From Symsagittifera roscoffensis (Eukaryota; Xenacoelomorpha; Acoela; Convolutidae), in NCBI RefSeq assembly GCF_963678635.1, contig NC_087064.1, positions 32,464,369-32,528,368 of the forward strand: DNA of 64,000 nucleotides, read 5' to 3'. The translations under genes were made by a program, and so were the position numbers. Positions within the stretch are counted from its first letter, which is position 1. Each line of letters starts with the position of its first letter. Positions 9,419 through 22,132 of the stretch are shown here, piece by piece. Below the pieces are notes generated by a model. The model saw only the letters and a program-made list of their open reading frames with translations, did no database searches and was not told where the DNA came from.

Positions 9419-9929
9419 TTTTGTAATAACTCTCTTCTTTTTTCCCAAAAACCAAGGCAAGCAGTATATTACATCTATAGATCAGTTCAAAGTTTATTGC
9501 GACAAAAAGAACAAAGATAATTCGCGGTGCCACACAAAACGATGCACTATTACAAAGCTAATTTGAAGTACTCGGACAAAATGAGCAAAATTAGATACTT
9601 CAAACTCGTTTATCTCAAATTCTATTAAAAGTTGACAAATAATCAGCGAATCAGAAATTGGTTAGAATATTACAAAAAATACTATGGGGCATTTTATTTT
9701 GCTCCAAAAAATTTTGCCCCAAAAAAGGTTCAATTTTGCCAATGTAAGTTAATAAAAAATTATGCTGAAACTACCCAGTAAATTGATCAAAAAATTATAT
9801 CAGAAAATTATATCAAAAAAATTATATCAGAAAAACTATATCAGAAAAATGATATCAAAAAATTATATAACCTCATACACAGCCCATCAAATTTTTGGAA
9901 AAGTAAAGTTTGCAGATTTAGGCTGTGCC

Positions 9930-11780
9930 GTCTGAAAAAAATTTTTCTACAATTTTACTTGGTAGTTCAGCGTAATTCTTGATCAAATTAAAAAAGACCA
10001 TTTTTGGGGGTAAAAATTTGGTTCCGCAAATCGAAAAAAAAATTTCCCTGTTTCAGTTCTGCTAAATTTCTAAACAATTTCTGCTCAATTATCATTTTGT
10101 CAAATCTTACCCATTTTGAGCAAAACGCGTTTAAATTTCCAATGATGCTCGTTTTCTCCGAATAATTGAAATCAGGACTAGAGTTGTTTTACTTGATTTT
10201 CCCAGCAGAACGAAAAAGTATCCAATTTTTTCTAAATTGGTTAGCGTTTTTTAAGATTCTAGACAAAACTACGCAACTAATTCAACTTTTTGTGTTTTTT
10301 GAATTAAGATCAACCTTGTTTCTGTTATTTCTATTTTATTTCTGTTCTTCAATACGATAAATTTGCAGCTTGTGTTAAGTCGAAACACAAAAAAAATTTC
10401 ACAAAATTAATTGAAAAAAAATGAATCAATTCCGATAGTAGACCCATTTATTTTCGATACTGGAACCAAAGCAACGTCAATTTAATCTAAAGTTGTCGCA
10501 AACTATTATTGAATTTTTTTTCTTATAAAAAGATATTTATGACTTCTATCATGATTTGAAACCAGCTTAAAAAACTGTAAAACCGATTCACATAAACGTC
10601 TTTCCTGCTTTTTTGTCAAAAGATGATCCTTCTATGTAATAAAAGCAAACATGCAAATGCTCAATAGATAGTTCGGAAAGAGTAGAAGTTCTCCTTATTG
10701 TTCCGACTTTCGATACGAAAGTTACGGAATATTTAAGCTCGGGGTGGGTTTTTTTTCAGACAAATTTCGACTTTTTAACTAGCCATTTTTACGGGATTTT
10801 TTTTATATCATTCAAAAAGTATTGTTGTCTTGAGCTTAAATTTGAAAAGATATTTTACCTGTGATCATTTTTTGTTAAGTTATGAGGGTTTAAAGATTGC
10901 CATTTTGACCAATTTGGGACAATTAACGCGCGATATAATACGCGCTATTAACGCGTAAGCGGAGAGGTAATCCGTCTTAGAAATTGTTCCAAATTGGTTG
11001 ACAGAAGCTCATTCGCCATAATTGGTTTGTTACAAGGAGCAAAATCTATCCTTTTGCATTTTGTATGGCGTGTGGGGGGATGATTTTCATTAAAAAATTC
11101 AAATTTTAGAAAAAAAAATTTCATTTTATTTTTTCGTACACTTAATTTTTTAATGTTATTACTGCTCCATAAACCTTAAAAGGCAGTCGGAACATTCAGG
11201 GCTTCGCCCTGATACAAGCAGTCTTGTTTGATTCACAATCAACATAAAACAACATGTCAAACTAAATTGTACAGATAGCTCCTCTGGTTACGCTTATTGC
11301 TCGACGACAAAACACGTGATTTCAACTTGGAGTTAGCTTGAGTTATTCAAAGTCAATTTTCAAGCCGTAGTAAACGTTTAAACAAAAGACACTTATGAGC
11401 AAGAAATTAAGCAGAACAATTTGTAAGAAAGTTTGTTAACGGGAAAAAGTCTTAGGAGGTTTGAAGTTTTATGGCACGGCGTGGATATCCGATACTAATT
11501 TTTTTGGACAATGCAACGAAGTTTGTTGCGACATACACCTATGCTTAGACCATACGAAAATGCAAACGTTTCAGTTGAACTCAATTGATTGGCGGTTGTC
11601 TACTTTTTGCTCCTTGTTTTCTTTGATCAAAAGATTGGGCGTCTCCTTTTGATCATCAAACAGATCTTTCAGTTAAACATAGGATTTGTCAAAATTCTTT
11701 AAGCTTGTTTTTCGATTATAGAAGTAAGAGTCGAAAGACTATTCAATTCGATGCTTCTGTCAGTGGGGCGGGCAGAATTT
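9930..11780 (+). repeat. repeat C, copy 1 (interrupted)
   Basis: Diverged relative of the two units at 12125-15580: same order of short words (TTTTGGGGGTWAAAATT, CATTTTGAGCAAAACGCG, TTGAAATCAGGACT, GACTTCTATCATRATTTGAAACCA, then CAGATCTTTCAGTTAAACA and TTTTTCGATTATAG). A full Helentron-like element (10698-11227) is inserted in it. No coding capacity. The transposon class is unknown. Confidence 0.55.
10698..11227 (+). mobile_element. Helentron-like element (type I), full copy
   Basis: Same structure as 5223-5757 in opposite orientation: TTGTTCCGACTTTCGATACG at the left; AGTCGGAACA, TCAGGGCTTCGCCCTGA and AAGCAGTCTTGTT at the right. The central palindromic block lies near 10921-10955. It interrupts repeat C. 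Confidence 0.75.
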
Positions 11781-11929
11781 TTTCTATGTGGGGCGGTTAT
11801 TTGAAAAGTTATGAATTTTTTGGGTAATCTTTTTAATTTCTGGTGGATCAATTTGATTTTCGAGATCTCCGAAAGTGCTGTAAGGGCCTCATTTTTTAAA
11901 CAATTTTCTGCGTCGCAACGCAGGTAAAG

Positions 11930-12110
11930 ACGTTTTTAGGATCTCTTTGGAAAACTTTGACAAAAAAATTGTTTTTTTTTCGGCGCGCGCTCATACCTCA
12001 AAAAAAGTTATATTGGGGCCAAAGGCGCCTTTCGCAAAATTTTGGGTTGATCAGCCAAAAATGGATATCGTAACGATATACCAAAGGGCCCTTTCGATAA
12101 ATTTTGGCAA
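11930..12110. mobile_element. relic of the hAT-like G/C-rich repeat
   Basis: Contains TTTTTTCGGCGCGCGCTC, GGCGCCTTTCGCAAAATTT and GGCCAAAAATGGAT-type words in the same order as the elements at 7109-7540 (reverse) and 36755-36979. The terminal repeats are not recognisable. Confidence 0.45.
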
Positions 12111-12124
12111 CCAGAATTGAAAAG

Positions 12125-13856
12125 AGCAGTCGCTTTCCCCGCAGTCGCCCCGCCCCCTCCCTCGGAATTTTTTTTAAATTTCACTCGGTTACCTCAGGGT
12201 AACCCTTGATTAACTAACTTAAAAAAGCTCATTTTGGGGGTTATTTTGTTTCTGCAATCCATAAAAAAAATGCCCCATTTCAGTTCTGCTAGAACTCTAA
12301 GCAATTTCTGCTCTGTTCTTGTTTTGTCAAAAGTTAACCCATTTTGAGAAAAACGCGGTTATATCTCCAAATTTTCTCCTATTTTCCGGATGATTGAAAT
12401 CAGTACTGTAGTGGTATTACGTGGTTTTCCGAGCAGAATTAAAAACCATCCAATTTTCTCCAATTTCACTTTCGTTTTTTTTCAGACTAAAAACAAAAAC
12501 TGCGAAATTAATTGAATCTTTTTCAGTTTTTTTTGAGCTTAGCATCGAACTTATTTCTTTTTTTTTGCTCTGCAGTGTGAAAAAATTGAAGTTTGAACTC
12601 GAAATATCAAAAATTTTAAAAATTTAATTCGAAAAAACAATCAATTCCTATATAAAAAGAATCCATTTTCAATAATGGAACCGAAACATCCTCAAATCAA
12701 ACTAAAGTAGTCGCAAATCAATTTAAAATCACTGTTTTTGTTTTTAAAAAAGCATGTTTATGACTTCTATAATTATTTGAAACCAATTTTAGACAAACTG
12801 CAATACCGATAGATATTTTGTGTTCGACGAACAATTTTGTGTCTGTAAGTAATTGGGTTCCAAATTTAACTACTTAAACATGTTAAAATTTTAACGAGTA
12901 AAAAAACGAAAGAACAAAAGAAGAACAAAGAAAGCGATTTATTGGGAAATCCGCTTACAATTGACAAAAGACAGTTTTGACTCATGATGAAATTTTCTCA
13001 AAATTAAAATTAGGATCAAGTTTTCTTGCAACTTTTTGAACAAAAAATTGAGCAGTAGATTTTGTACGAAAGGTTGTTTAGAAAAAATATTCTGACGGGA
13101 AATCAGAATACTAAGTGATATACCAGCAGTCTTTTTTTTAATAATTTTTTTTCAAGTCTAATTTTTTTTTGCAAGATTGCAAAGAACATTTTTTTAAGTT
13201 TTTTTCTGTCTCTTAAGTTTTTTTGAGATTTCAGAATCACGGAACAATTTGACGGCATCTTGTAGGCTAATGACTGCTAGATCTCCGATGCTAGTTTTTT
13301 TTTGTAAAATGCAACAAACTTTCATTAAGCAGATCTTTTAGTTAAACACAGGGTCTTTCAGGCTTCACCGGGATCGTTTTTCGAGTATAGTAGCGAAAGG
13401 CTGAGGACTAATCTTTCGATGCTCTTTAGTAAGACTGTCGATATGTTTACCGCACATGATGATAATTACATCGTGCGTTTACCAAAAACTTTTACACTGT
13501 TCAGAAACCATACTAAACACACCATAAAAACTGTTTGAGTGGAATCAAATTAATTTATTTCTAGACCTCACTACAAACTAGAAAAATCAAAACAATTGCC
13601 AATTTGTGGTAATCAACTCGCTATATATTTCGCGCCATTAGCGCGTCAGTGCAGATTTCATACGTCTTAGAAACGTTTCAAATTGGTTAAAGCAGGCTAC
13701 TTGTCATAAATGCTACCTTAAAAGTAAAAAAAATTGATCACTTTTTTTCTATGGCGTGTGGGGGGATGATTAAAAAAAATAATTCAAGCACTACTCCGTT
13801 GACCTTGAAAGACAGTCGAAACAATCAAGGCTTTGCTCTGATACGAGATACGAATT
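12125..13856 (+). repeat. repeat C tandem unit 1 (1.73 kb)
   Basis: Starts AGCAGTCGCTTTCCCC and ends with a 3' half of a Helentron-like element (about 13590-13845: GGCGTGTGGGGGGATGATT, GACAGTCGAAACA, CAAGGCTTTGCTCTGATACGA). It is followed immediately by a second unit at 13857-15580 with the same content. No gene. Possibly a larger non-autonomous member related to the Helentron-like family, since its right end is shared. Confidence 0.65.
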
Positions 13857-15580
13857 AGCAGTCGCTTTCCCCAAACCCGCCCCCGCCACCTCCCTCGGAA
13901 TTTTTATTTTAAATTCACTCGGTTACCTCAGGGTAACCCTTGATTAACTAACTTAAAAAAGCTCATTTTGGGGGTTATTTTGTTTCTGCAATCCATAAAA
14001 AAAAATGCCCCATTTCAGTTCTGCTAGAACTCTAAGCAATTTCTGTTCTGTTCTTTTTTTGTCAAAACTAACCCATTTTGAGAAAAACGCGGTTATGTCT
14101 CCAAATTTACGCTTTTTTTTCAGATGATTGAAATCAGGACTGTAGTGGTATTACGTGGTTTTCTCAGCAGAATTCAAAACCATCAATTTTCTCCAATTTC
14201 ATTATCGTTTTTACAGAATAAAAACAAAAACTGCAAAACTAATTAAATCTTTTTCAGTTTTTTTCTAGCTTAGCATCGAACTTTTTTTTTTCTCTGCAAT
14301 GAGAAAAAATTGAAAACTGAACTCGAAATATCAAAAATTTTAAAAATTTAATTCGAACAAACAATCAGTTCCTATATAAAAAGAATTCATTTTCAATAAT
14401 GGAACCGAAAAATCCTCAAATCAAACTAAAGTAGTCGCAAATCAATTTCAAATCACTGTTTTTATTTTTAAAAAAGCATGTTTATGACTTCTATCATTAT
14501 TTGAAACCAATTTTGGACAAACTGCAATACCGATAGATAATTTGTGTTCGACGCACAATTTTGTGTCTGTATGTAATTGGGTTCCAAATTTAATTATTTG
14601 AACATGTTAAAATTTGAACGAGTAAAGAAAACGAAAGAACAAAAGACGAACAAAGAAAGCGAATTTATTGGGGAATCCGCTTACAATTGACAAAATACAG
14701 GTTGTACTCATGATGAAACTTTCTCTAAATTAAAATTAGGATCTAGTTTTTTGCAAGTTTTTGAACAAAAAACTGAGCAGAAGAATTAGTACGAAAGGTT
14801 GTTTAGAAAAAATATTCTGACGGGAAATCAGTATACTAAGTGATATACCAGCAGTCTTTTTTTTAATAATTTTTTTTCAAGTCTAATTTTTTTTTGCAAG
14901 ATTGCAAAAAATCATTTTTAAAATATTTTCTGTCTCTAAGTTTTTTTGAAATTTCAGAATCACGGAAAAATTTGACGACGGCATCTTGTAGGCTAATGAC
15001 TGCTAGATCTCCGATACTAGTTTTTTTTTGTAAATTGCGACAAACTTTCATTAAACAGATCTTTTAGTTAAACACAGGGTCGTTCAGGCTTCTCCGGGAT
15101 CGTTTTTCGAGTATAGTGGCGAAAGGTTGAGGAATAATCTTTCGATGCCCTTTAGTAAGACTGTCGATATGTTTACCGCACATGATGATAATTACATCGT
15201 GCGTTTACTCAAAACTTCTACACTCTTCAGAAACCATACTAAACACACCATAAAAACTGTTTGAATGGAATCAAATTAATTTATTTCTAGACCTCACTAG
15301 AAAAATCAAACCTGCCAGTTTGGGATTGCCAATTTGTGGTAATCAACTCGCTATCAATTTCGCGCCATTAGCGCGTCAGCGCAGATTTCATACGTCTTAG
15401 AAACGTTTCAAATTGGTTAAAGCAGGATACTTGTCATAAATGCTATCTTAAAAGTAGAGAAATTGATCACTTTTTCTATGGCGTGTGGGGGATGATTAAA
15501 AAAAATTCAAGCACTGCTCCGTTGACCTTGAAAGACAGTCGAAACAATCAAGGCTTTGCTCTGATACGAGATACGAATTA
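13857..15580 (+). repeat. repeat C tandem unit 2 (1.72 kb)
   Basis: Head-to-tail copy of 12125-13856, roughly 93-95% identical by eye, with small indels. A 62-codon minus-strand ORF at 14863-15051 is a shadow of AT-rich repeat DNA. Ends at the same CGAGATACGAATTA sequence as unit 1. Confidence 0.65.
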
Positions 15581-15704
15581 TCTTGTTTTTTTTTTGTCAA
15601 ATAAAATTCTGGGTTTTTGGGGAATGGAATTTTCTATTAAAGATCACAATTAAAGATCACAATAAAGATCACATCCTCTTTTTGGTTAACGATCTTAAAG
15701 CAGG

Positions 15705-16440
15705 AACAAGACTGCTTGTATATCAAGGCAAAACCCTCATTGTTCCGACTGCCTTTTGAATGATCTCGATTAATTTCTGCTAAAGGAAAAATGTAAAACT
15801 ATAAGTTTTGGACAACTTTGAAAATCAAGCTTGAAAGTTTTAGTCGTACCAAAATAATATGACCATTTGAGAGTTAGCCTCAAACTTATTGGGAACAACT
15901 TTGTTATGCGGGACAATTTGCCACGGATAAAAAAAATCACGTTACGTTTTTAGGCTTATGAAAAATATCTTGCATTACGAGGCCAAACTGTGCATTTTTG
16001 CGCAATCTTGCAATCAATTTTCGTGTCAAACTGTGCAATCCTTTAGCGGATTCCGCAAAAAGGACACTTCCTTTTTTCTTCTTTTGCTCTTTAATTTTCT
16101 TTGATCGTTCCGACAAAATTTTCACATGTTTAAAGACTTGTTTCTGGAACCCATGAACACACAGACACAAAATTGTGCTCCTATCCAGTGCACAGTTTGG
16201 CCTCGTAATGTGATAGCGCGCATAAATTAGTCCAGAGCATGGCCGAGTGTGCTATTTTCAAACTCTCAATCGTTGCAAAAACAGGTCAGAGTTAGAAATA
16301 TCTTTTACATTTTGATTGAGAAAGTCAGTATCTTCAATGAGGTACAAATTTGTTTGTTAAAAACTATTACTTCGATAACCAAAAATTGACGGAATAAAAA
16401 ACCATATTAAGCTTAAATATTCCGTTTTCTTTGAAAATCC
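15705..16440 (-). mobile_element. Helentron-like element type II, with nested MITE
   Basis: Left end AACAAGACTGCTTGTATATCAAGGC then TGTTCCGACTGCC, as in type I, but the interior is different and matches 48108-48600 and about 51996-52797 (GCGGGACAATTTGCCACG, CATAAATTAGTCCAGAGCATGG, ATTCCGTTTTCTTTGAAAA). The stem-loop is degraded. A TIR element (15973-16210) is inserted in it. Confidence 0.6.
15973..16210. mobile_element. MITE with perfect 22-bp TIRs
   Basis: 238 bp flanked by perfect inverted repeats, CATTACGAGGCC... at 15973-15994 and its reverse complement at 16189-16210, each bordered by TG. Comparison with the uninterrupted relatives at 48.3 and 52.5 kb confirms it is an insertion. It shares its end and a GCGGATTCCGC word with repeat E (25622-26001 and 49500-49870). 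No transposase; superfamily undetermined. Confidence 0.75.
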
Positions 16441-17250
16441 AAACAAAAAGACATTAAACTCAATATTTCATTGAGATGGAATTCAACAAGCATAAGTCGA
16501 AAGTTGAGAGAACAAGAAGTCTTTTTTTTGCCCTTGTAGAGTTTCAGGTTTGAGTTGTTTTAAAAATTCAGGTTGCCAAGGCTTAGATTTCAACCACATG
16601 GAAGTTGCTGCTATCCTAGACACCGAGATGCTAACATTTATGATTTCGTCCATAAAAGCTTAATTGAAAACTTTTGCTGCAATTCTAATAGGTTTGATTA
16701 TTACACTTTTTCCCACAAATGTGAGGGATTGACTATTAACAAAACATTCGACTAATACACTCGAACGCTCCATCTTGTCTGCCCAGATGAAGTTTCAGCT
16801 ATATTATTTGTATGCATTCTATGTTGGCTCAAGTTCAAATATGAACTAAATACATTTCATCAGGTCCAAAAATTTCCTATTAGAGACGTGAGAAAAGCAA
16901 GAGCCTCAATTAAAATGGTATCATGATAAGACAAAATTGTTCTTTTTGAAATGAAATTTTGAAGTTTCCGACTGCCCATCAAAAACTCGGAGGCAGTTTT
17001 GCGATCATTATGATTAAAGCTAAAGAATGTTCTAAAACGTGAAACTTGAAAGTTTCGAAAACGTGAAAAATGAAAACGAAGCCGTGAAGATGAAATTTTA
17101 AAACTCATCAGGCAAAGCAAAACGCATAGTGATATAATGTTCTAATTTAGAAAAAAAAACAGCTATAAATTAGAAAAAAAAGTTATAATTTTAATAGTTC
17201 CTATTTAGTCAGAACATTCGATTTCTTGATTAACAGTTTTTGGCGGAGTT
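16441..17250. other. no gene recognised
   Basis: One short frame after an acceptor-like AAATTCAG at 16571 reads about 30 protein-like codons to a stop at 16663, but it has no partner exon. Otherwise AT-rich with no feature I can support. Confidence 0.35.
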
Positions 17251-17385
17251 TTGGTTCCGACTTTTGAAGAAAAAGAGGAATATATATGCTCGGAGTAATT
17301 TTTTATTCAGACCAGCTTTACAAAACTCTGGTCCTTTGGGCAGTCGGAACCTTCAGGGGTTTGCCCTGATACGAGCAGTCTTGTT
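17251..17385 (+). mobile_element. minimal (135-bp) Helentron-like element
   Basis: Has both ends and almost no interior: TTGGTTCCGACTTTT, GGAATATATATGCTCGG, then CAGTCGGAACC, the stem-loop CAGGGGTTTGCCCTG and ATACGAGCAGTCTTGTT. It may show the smallest sequence that still carries both termini. Confidence 0.65.
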
Positions 17386-18539
17386 TTCATATATGATCTA
17401 ATGTCCTCTGCTCAAGATTAACAAAATCTAACATTTTTCAGTAAAGTTAATTGCTCCAAATAACCTGGTACGAGAAAACATAACTTTATACTCGACATTG
17501 CTTATGAGTGATTCAAAAACATCAAAAAAAACTTTGAAATTTTTTTCAAACATGAATTATAAAAACCCTAACGCGGGTATCTTAAATACATTCAAGTTTT
17601 TGTCTAAAATGAAAATCAAGGAAGCTCTTGTTGTTTCGTTTTTAGAAAATAGTGCCAATGTTTTTTTGAACTTGGCAGTTTTGTCTCCCAAAACAAATTG
17701 AGGATTTAAAAGAATTGGAGCCATTTTTATAGTCTGGAACTAATGCCGGTATTCAAAACGATTTTTTTCCAAATTTGCGCTAATTACCGCAGCAAATTAA
17801 CCCGCCTCCAAATTCAATTAAAACAAACTAGTTGTTTGGTACAAACAAATTTAGTTTGACTAAAGTAAATCAAAATATAACTTTTTAAATTAAGGAGGAG
17901 GATGTTAGTTTTTATTAACTCGTTGCGAGTGCACAAGAAAAAATCACTCCAAAATGAAATGAGGCAAATAAATTGACCCAATAACTTGATACAAAGGCAA
18001 AAAAAAATTTTTTTCTAGCACAAGGGTAGTAAAAGTCAGGTTTTGCAAATCAGGTTTTATGAAAAAAAAAATTTGGAATTTCTTTTGAGCTCACAAAATT
18101 TACATTTAACAATTCCATACCCAAACGTGATATCTGCGAATTTTGCGTTGCTTTGTGAAAAACCTATGGTTGATATGTACTTAGAGAAATCGAGAGAGGA
18201 TATTTTCTCAAAATTTTTATTCTCTTTTCAATTTCTATCAATTTTTAAATCTATCAAAACTTTTTTCAAATTTCATGAAAATCACATTGGTTAGCAATAT
18301 TCATAACAAGTTACCCATCGATTTTTTATTTGAGCAATATTTGTCTGTTGGGTGTCGTGGCAAAAACCAAAGCGAAACTAGAAAACTATTTTTTTCAGTT
18401 AAAAATAGCTAGTTAAAGGGTCTAACTTTATCTGGAGAGAAAAAACACCCCGAGCACATATTCCGTCACATTTTTCAAAAAAAAAACAGTATGAATTGTA
18501 ATCACAATTAAAAAACTGTTCAAATATAGCGTTAAAAGG
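17386..18539. other. no gene recognised; element fragment at 18425-18480
   Basis: AT-rich. A minus-strand fragment of the Helentron-like element (CTGGAGAGAAAAAACACCCC, GAGCACATATTCCGT) lies near 18425-18480. Two short ORFs (67 and 83 codons) look like chance. Confidence 0.4.
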
Positions 18540-21010
18540 AAGCATTTAGGATCAAAAAAGGGACGATTTCAACTTGGGGGGCTTCATTTGGCATGAAAAC
18601 TTGCTTCAAAAAATGTTCTGATGTTAATATCAAAAATACTACAAATTTCTGACTGCTTTTTTGACAATCGGGAAAAAACTAAAAAGCCTAATTATTAATG
18701 CCTAGTAAATTCCATATTCAGTGGTTGTGAAAATATCAACTTTACAAAAAAATACCCAATTTTTCAAATTCCTGCCTCGTCGCAGTTTTTTACTAAAATT
18801 CTGATTTTTTGGAATCAAAAAACAATACCATTAATCAATTCTGATATATACAACTTTGCTTTACGCTGCACGGGTAACCAAATATAACATTTTACTTTTA
18901 AAATGTTTTTTTTTGGGTTTTCTGGCTCGCTCAATGATTGGCTTCAATTTTTTTAGGTTATTTTTTCAGCTCTTGCCCTGTTTTTAATTTCAAAGACTTT
19001 TGCTTTGCTCCTCACACGTTGTTTAACGCTACAAATCTCAAATTGATGCTTTTGCAGTCCTAAATACGGCGTGTTAGTTTCGATATAGTTTTCTGGTGTC
19101 GATAACTTTCAACGATAAATTTTTCAAATTATGACCCATTTTTTTGTTTTCTCTGGTGCAACTCTGGTGCAACTGAGGCAGTCACTTTCACTAAATGTGT
19201 TGACCATTAACAGAGTAAGGATCGAAGTTGCAGAATGGTTAGTTGGGCGAGGTAAAACCCGATTTTATAGGCTTTTTTAATGTTTACAGCGAGTGATTTC
19301 ATTTTTTCAAAGTTTGACGGTTGAAATGATTTCTTCTATTGCTGAATTGAACTATTTTACTCGTCGTTTACTTTTTACCTCGTAATTTAGTCACAAAAAA
19401 TTATTTGGTGCATGAAAGCAACCAAACAAAAAAATCAAAATTTTCATGAACAGTCAATTCGACATTCCGCTTTGGGTGTGCACTTTTTGTGTTTGCCTTC
19501 CCCAAAAAATCTTTCAGGGATGAAAACATCCAAAAGAAAAATGTCTCAATTGATTGACACGTAATCAGTATTGTTAATGAAATGAGTTAACAGCAATATT
19601 TTTGGATGAAAAAATTCATAAGATCAGTTTGGGGGGTTTGATTTGGCCTAAAATATCGCTTCAAAAAGTGTTCTGCCCTAAATTTATCAAAAAAAAAGAT
19701 TTTTTTTTACAAAAATCTTCCAGGGATGAAAACATCCAGAAGTAAAACGTCGTAAGTTCTTGACACCTATTCAGTACTGTTATAGAAATGCGTTAACAGC
19801 AATATTTTTATTGAAAAAACTCTGAAGGTCAGTTTTGGGGGCTTGATTTGGCCTGAAAACCGCTTCAAAAAATGTTCTGCCGTTTATCAAAATTTACAAA
19901 GATTTCATTTCTGCAAATTTTGGCAATCGTTAGATTTTTAACAGTACTAATATTTGATGAATAGTACTTTCCGTAACTCAGCGTGGTTGTTAAAATACTA
20001 ATTTTTTTTTGAAAAAAATTTTTTTTTTCAAAATCCTTGCCTATCGCAAGTTTTGTGTCATAGAGTTGTGAAAACTTATTAATTTTTAAATCTTTTTTTG
20101 CTTCGACAAAAAATTAGGAGAGCTTATTTTTGATATACAACACGCTCCTAAAAGTAATATGATTGTGACAAATTGTATTTTTTAAGTAAAAAATACCTTT
20201 TTTGGGCTTCGGGCTCGCTCAAAGATTGGCTTCAATTGTTTTTTAGGTGTTTTTGTGCTCTTGCACTGTTCTTAATTTCGAAGACACTTGCTTGGCTCCT
20301 CACACTGTGTGTATTGCTACAAATCTCAAATTGAAGCGCTTACAGTCCTCAATACGGCGTGCTAGTTTCGATATCGTTTTCTAGTGTCGATAACTTTTAT
20401 CGATAAATTCTTCAAATTGTGCCCTAACTTTCTCGTTTTTATACAACTCTGGTGCAATTGAGGCAGTGATTTTTCTTATTTTTGTTAGATGTTAGCAGAA
20501 ATTGATTGGAATTGCAGAATGGTTAGTTGGGCGAGGTACAAACCAATTTTTCAGGTTTTTTAAAATGTTTATTGCAAGTGATTTTATTTTTTCATAAATT
20601 TACGGTTGAAATGATCGCCTTGGGCGTGCACTTTTTGAGTTTGCCTATCCCAAACAAGTGAGAATTTTTTTTTACAAAAATCCTTCAGAGATGAAAATAT
20701 CTAGAAGAAAAGTGTCGCAATTGATTGAAACATTTTCAGTACTGTTATAGAAGTGCGTTAACAGCAATATTTCTGGATGAAAAAAAATTCAATAGTTCAG
20801 TTTGGGGGGCTTGATTTGGCCTGAAATATCGCTTCAAAAATTGATCTGCCCTTCATATATCAAAACATTCGCAGTAATTTTTTTTGCAATTTGTTGATAG
20901 CTATCGGCGTAACATTAACAGAGCTCAATTTTGGTTTTAAAAAAAGAAACGTTTCTCAATTCGAAGTGAATGTGACGATATAGTTATCTTTGCTAGAAAA
21001 AAAATTGTTT
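18540..21010 (+). repeat. repeat D, diverged tandem units
   Basis: A 0.4-kb block (18910-19340) recurs at 20196-20610, with TTTTTGGGYTT, GGCTCGCTCAA, CAATACGGCGTG and TTGCAGAATGGTTAGTTGGG. A flanking block recurs three times (about 19510-19690, 19725-19890 and 20690-20850; GTTAACAGCAATATTTTT then GGGGGCTTGATTTGGCCTGA). The pattern is an old 1.2-1.3-kb tandem repeat with a partial third unit. No coding capacity or terminal repeats seen. Confidence 0.6.
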
Positions 21011-21392
21011 TTCGGGCTTCTAGCTCGCTCATGAGATTGTTGATATCTGCTATCTGAAGAATTGAGAAGATTTCCTGAAGAAAATTAGGAAACTGAGGTT
21101 GCAACTTCTTCAGAGATTGCGCGGCATATTAGATGGGCTCTGATGTAATTTTTGAAAAAAAAACTCCGAAAAGTGTTTATCATAAAATTCGCATAAATGA
21201 CAAATTTTTAGTCATACAATTTCCATTTATGACAAAAATGTTAGTCAAACAATTTCCATTTATGGGAAGAAGTTCATTATAGAGATTTCCTAAAATTTTC
21301 TGTACGTATGGAATTGTATGAAATTGTATGACAAGAAAGTTCCCATTAATGAGAATTGTATGATAAGCAATTTTGGTCGACCCGGGGGGCTT
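21011..21392. other. short internal repeats, no gene
   Basis: Repeated words such as CAATTTCCATTTATG (twice) and GAATTGTATGA (several times) between 21180 and 21365 suggest a small imperfect tandem or inverted repeat. Confidence 0.4.
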
Positions 21393-21685
21393 TGTCTTGA
21401 TCGAACAGTCTTATTTGTTCCAAATTTCGAAGAAATTGAGTTACATATATGTTTGTGTTGTTTTTTTATTCAAATCAATTTTTTTCAAAACTCTGGTCCC
21501 TTGGTAGATCAACCTCTTGTTCCCCATGGTACCAGCTTGCTATGCACAGCACTATAGCATCCTGCAACGAATATGACTAAACTGCTCGTTTTATAATCTA
21601 CACGCGTGGCGTATCTATAACCGAGGCCGTTTAAGTGGCAGTGGGAACATTCAAGGCTTTGCCCTGATGCGGCCAGTCTTGTTCG
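21393..21685 (+). mobile_element. two degraded Helentron-like elements
   Basis: 21393-21415 is a decayed 3' end (CTTTGTCTTGATCGAACAGTC). 21416-21505 resembles the minimal element at 17251 (TTGTTCC..., CAAAACTCTGGTCCCTTGG). An unrelated segment intervenes, then a 3' end at 21630-21681 (GGGAACATTCAAGGCTTTGCC, GCCAGTCTTGTT). Confidence 0.5.
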
Positions 21686-22132
21686 CGTAGTTACGTATTA
21701 AAACACATCAGAAACTTTTATAGTTTAGATTACTACAACTTCCTTATCAAAACTTTAGTCTCCTGCATATTCCTGAAACTTTATATGTCAAAAAACAAAA
21801 CTGATTGTTTCTAACAAAAATCTGAGCTCTTTCACTAGTCAGAGTTGTGTAATAAAAGGATTATAAGATTAAGAAGGAAAGTCACATAGACAATAGAGAA
21901 CTGTCAATAGGCACACATGGCCTTAAAAAGAGAACTCAGTTGTTGCAGTTACAGCAGAAGATGAAAGTATTTCAAGAAAGCGGCCGAGAGACATAGCGAG
22001 AGAGAGAGAGAGGAAGAAAAAGAAGAAGTTCAGACAAGAACTGACAATTTTTCTCATTTTGGGAGAAACTGACAATTTTTCTCATGGAAAAACCCATTCT
22101 CTTGGGTAGTTATTTTGTATCACTTATTTTTA
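21686..22132. other. no gene; purine-rich patch
   Basis: Holds a (GA)n/AAGAAG purine tract near 21985-22030 and a direct repeat AACTGACAATTTTTCTCAT at 22040 and 22067. It could be the intron or 5' side of the candidate exon that follows. Confidence 0.35.

Noticed and set aside
16574-16663. 30-codon exon-like frame after AAATTCAG
   Set aside because: Short, with no partner exon or donor; chance in AT-rich sequence is more likely.
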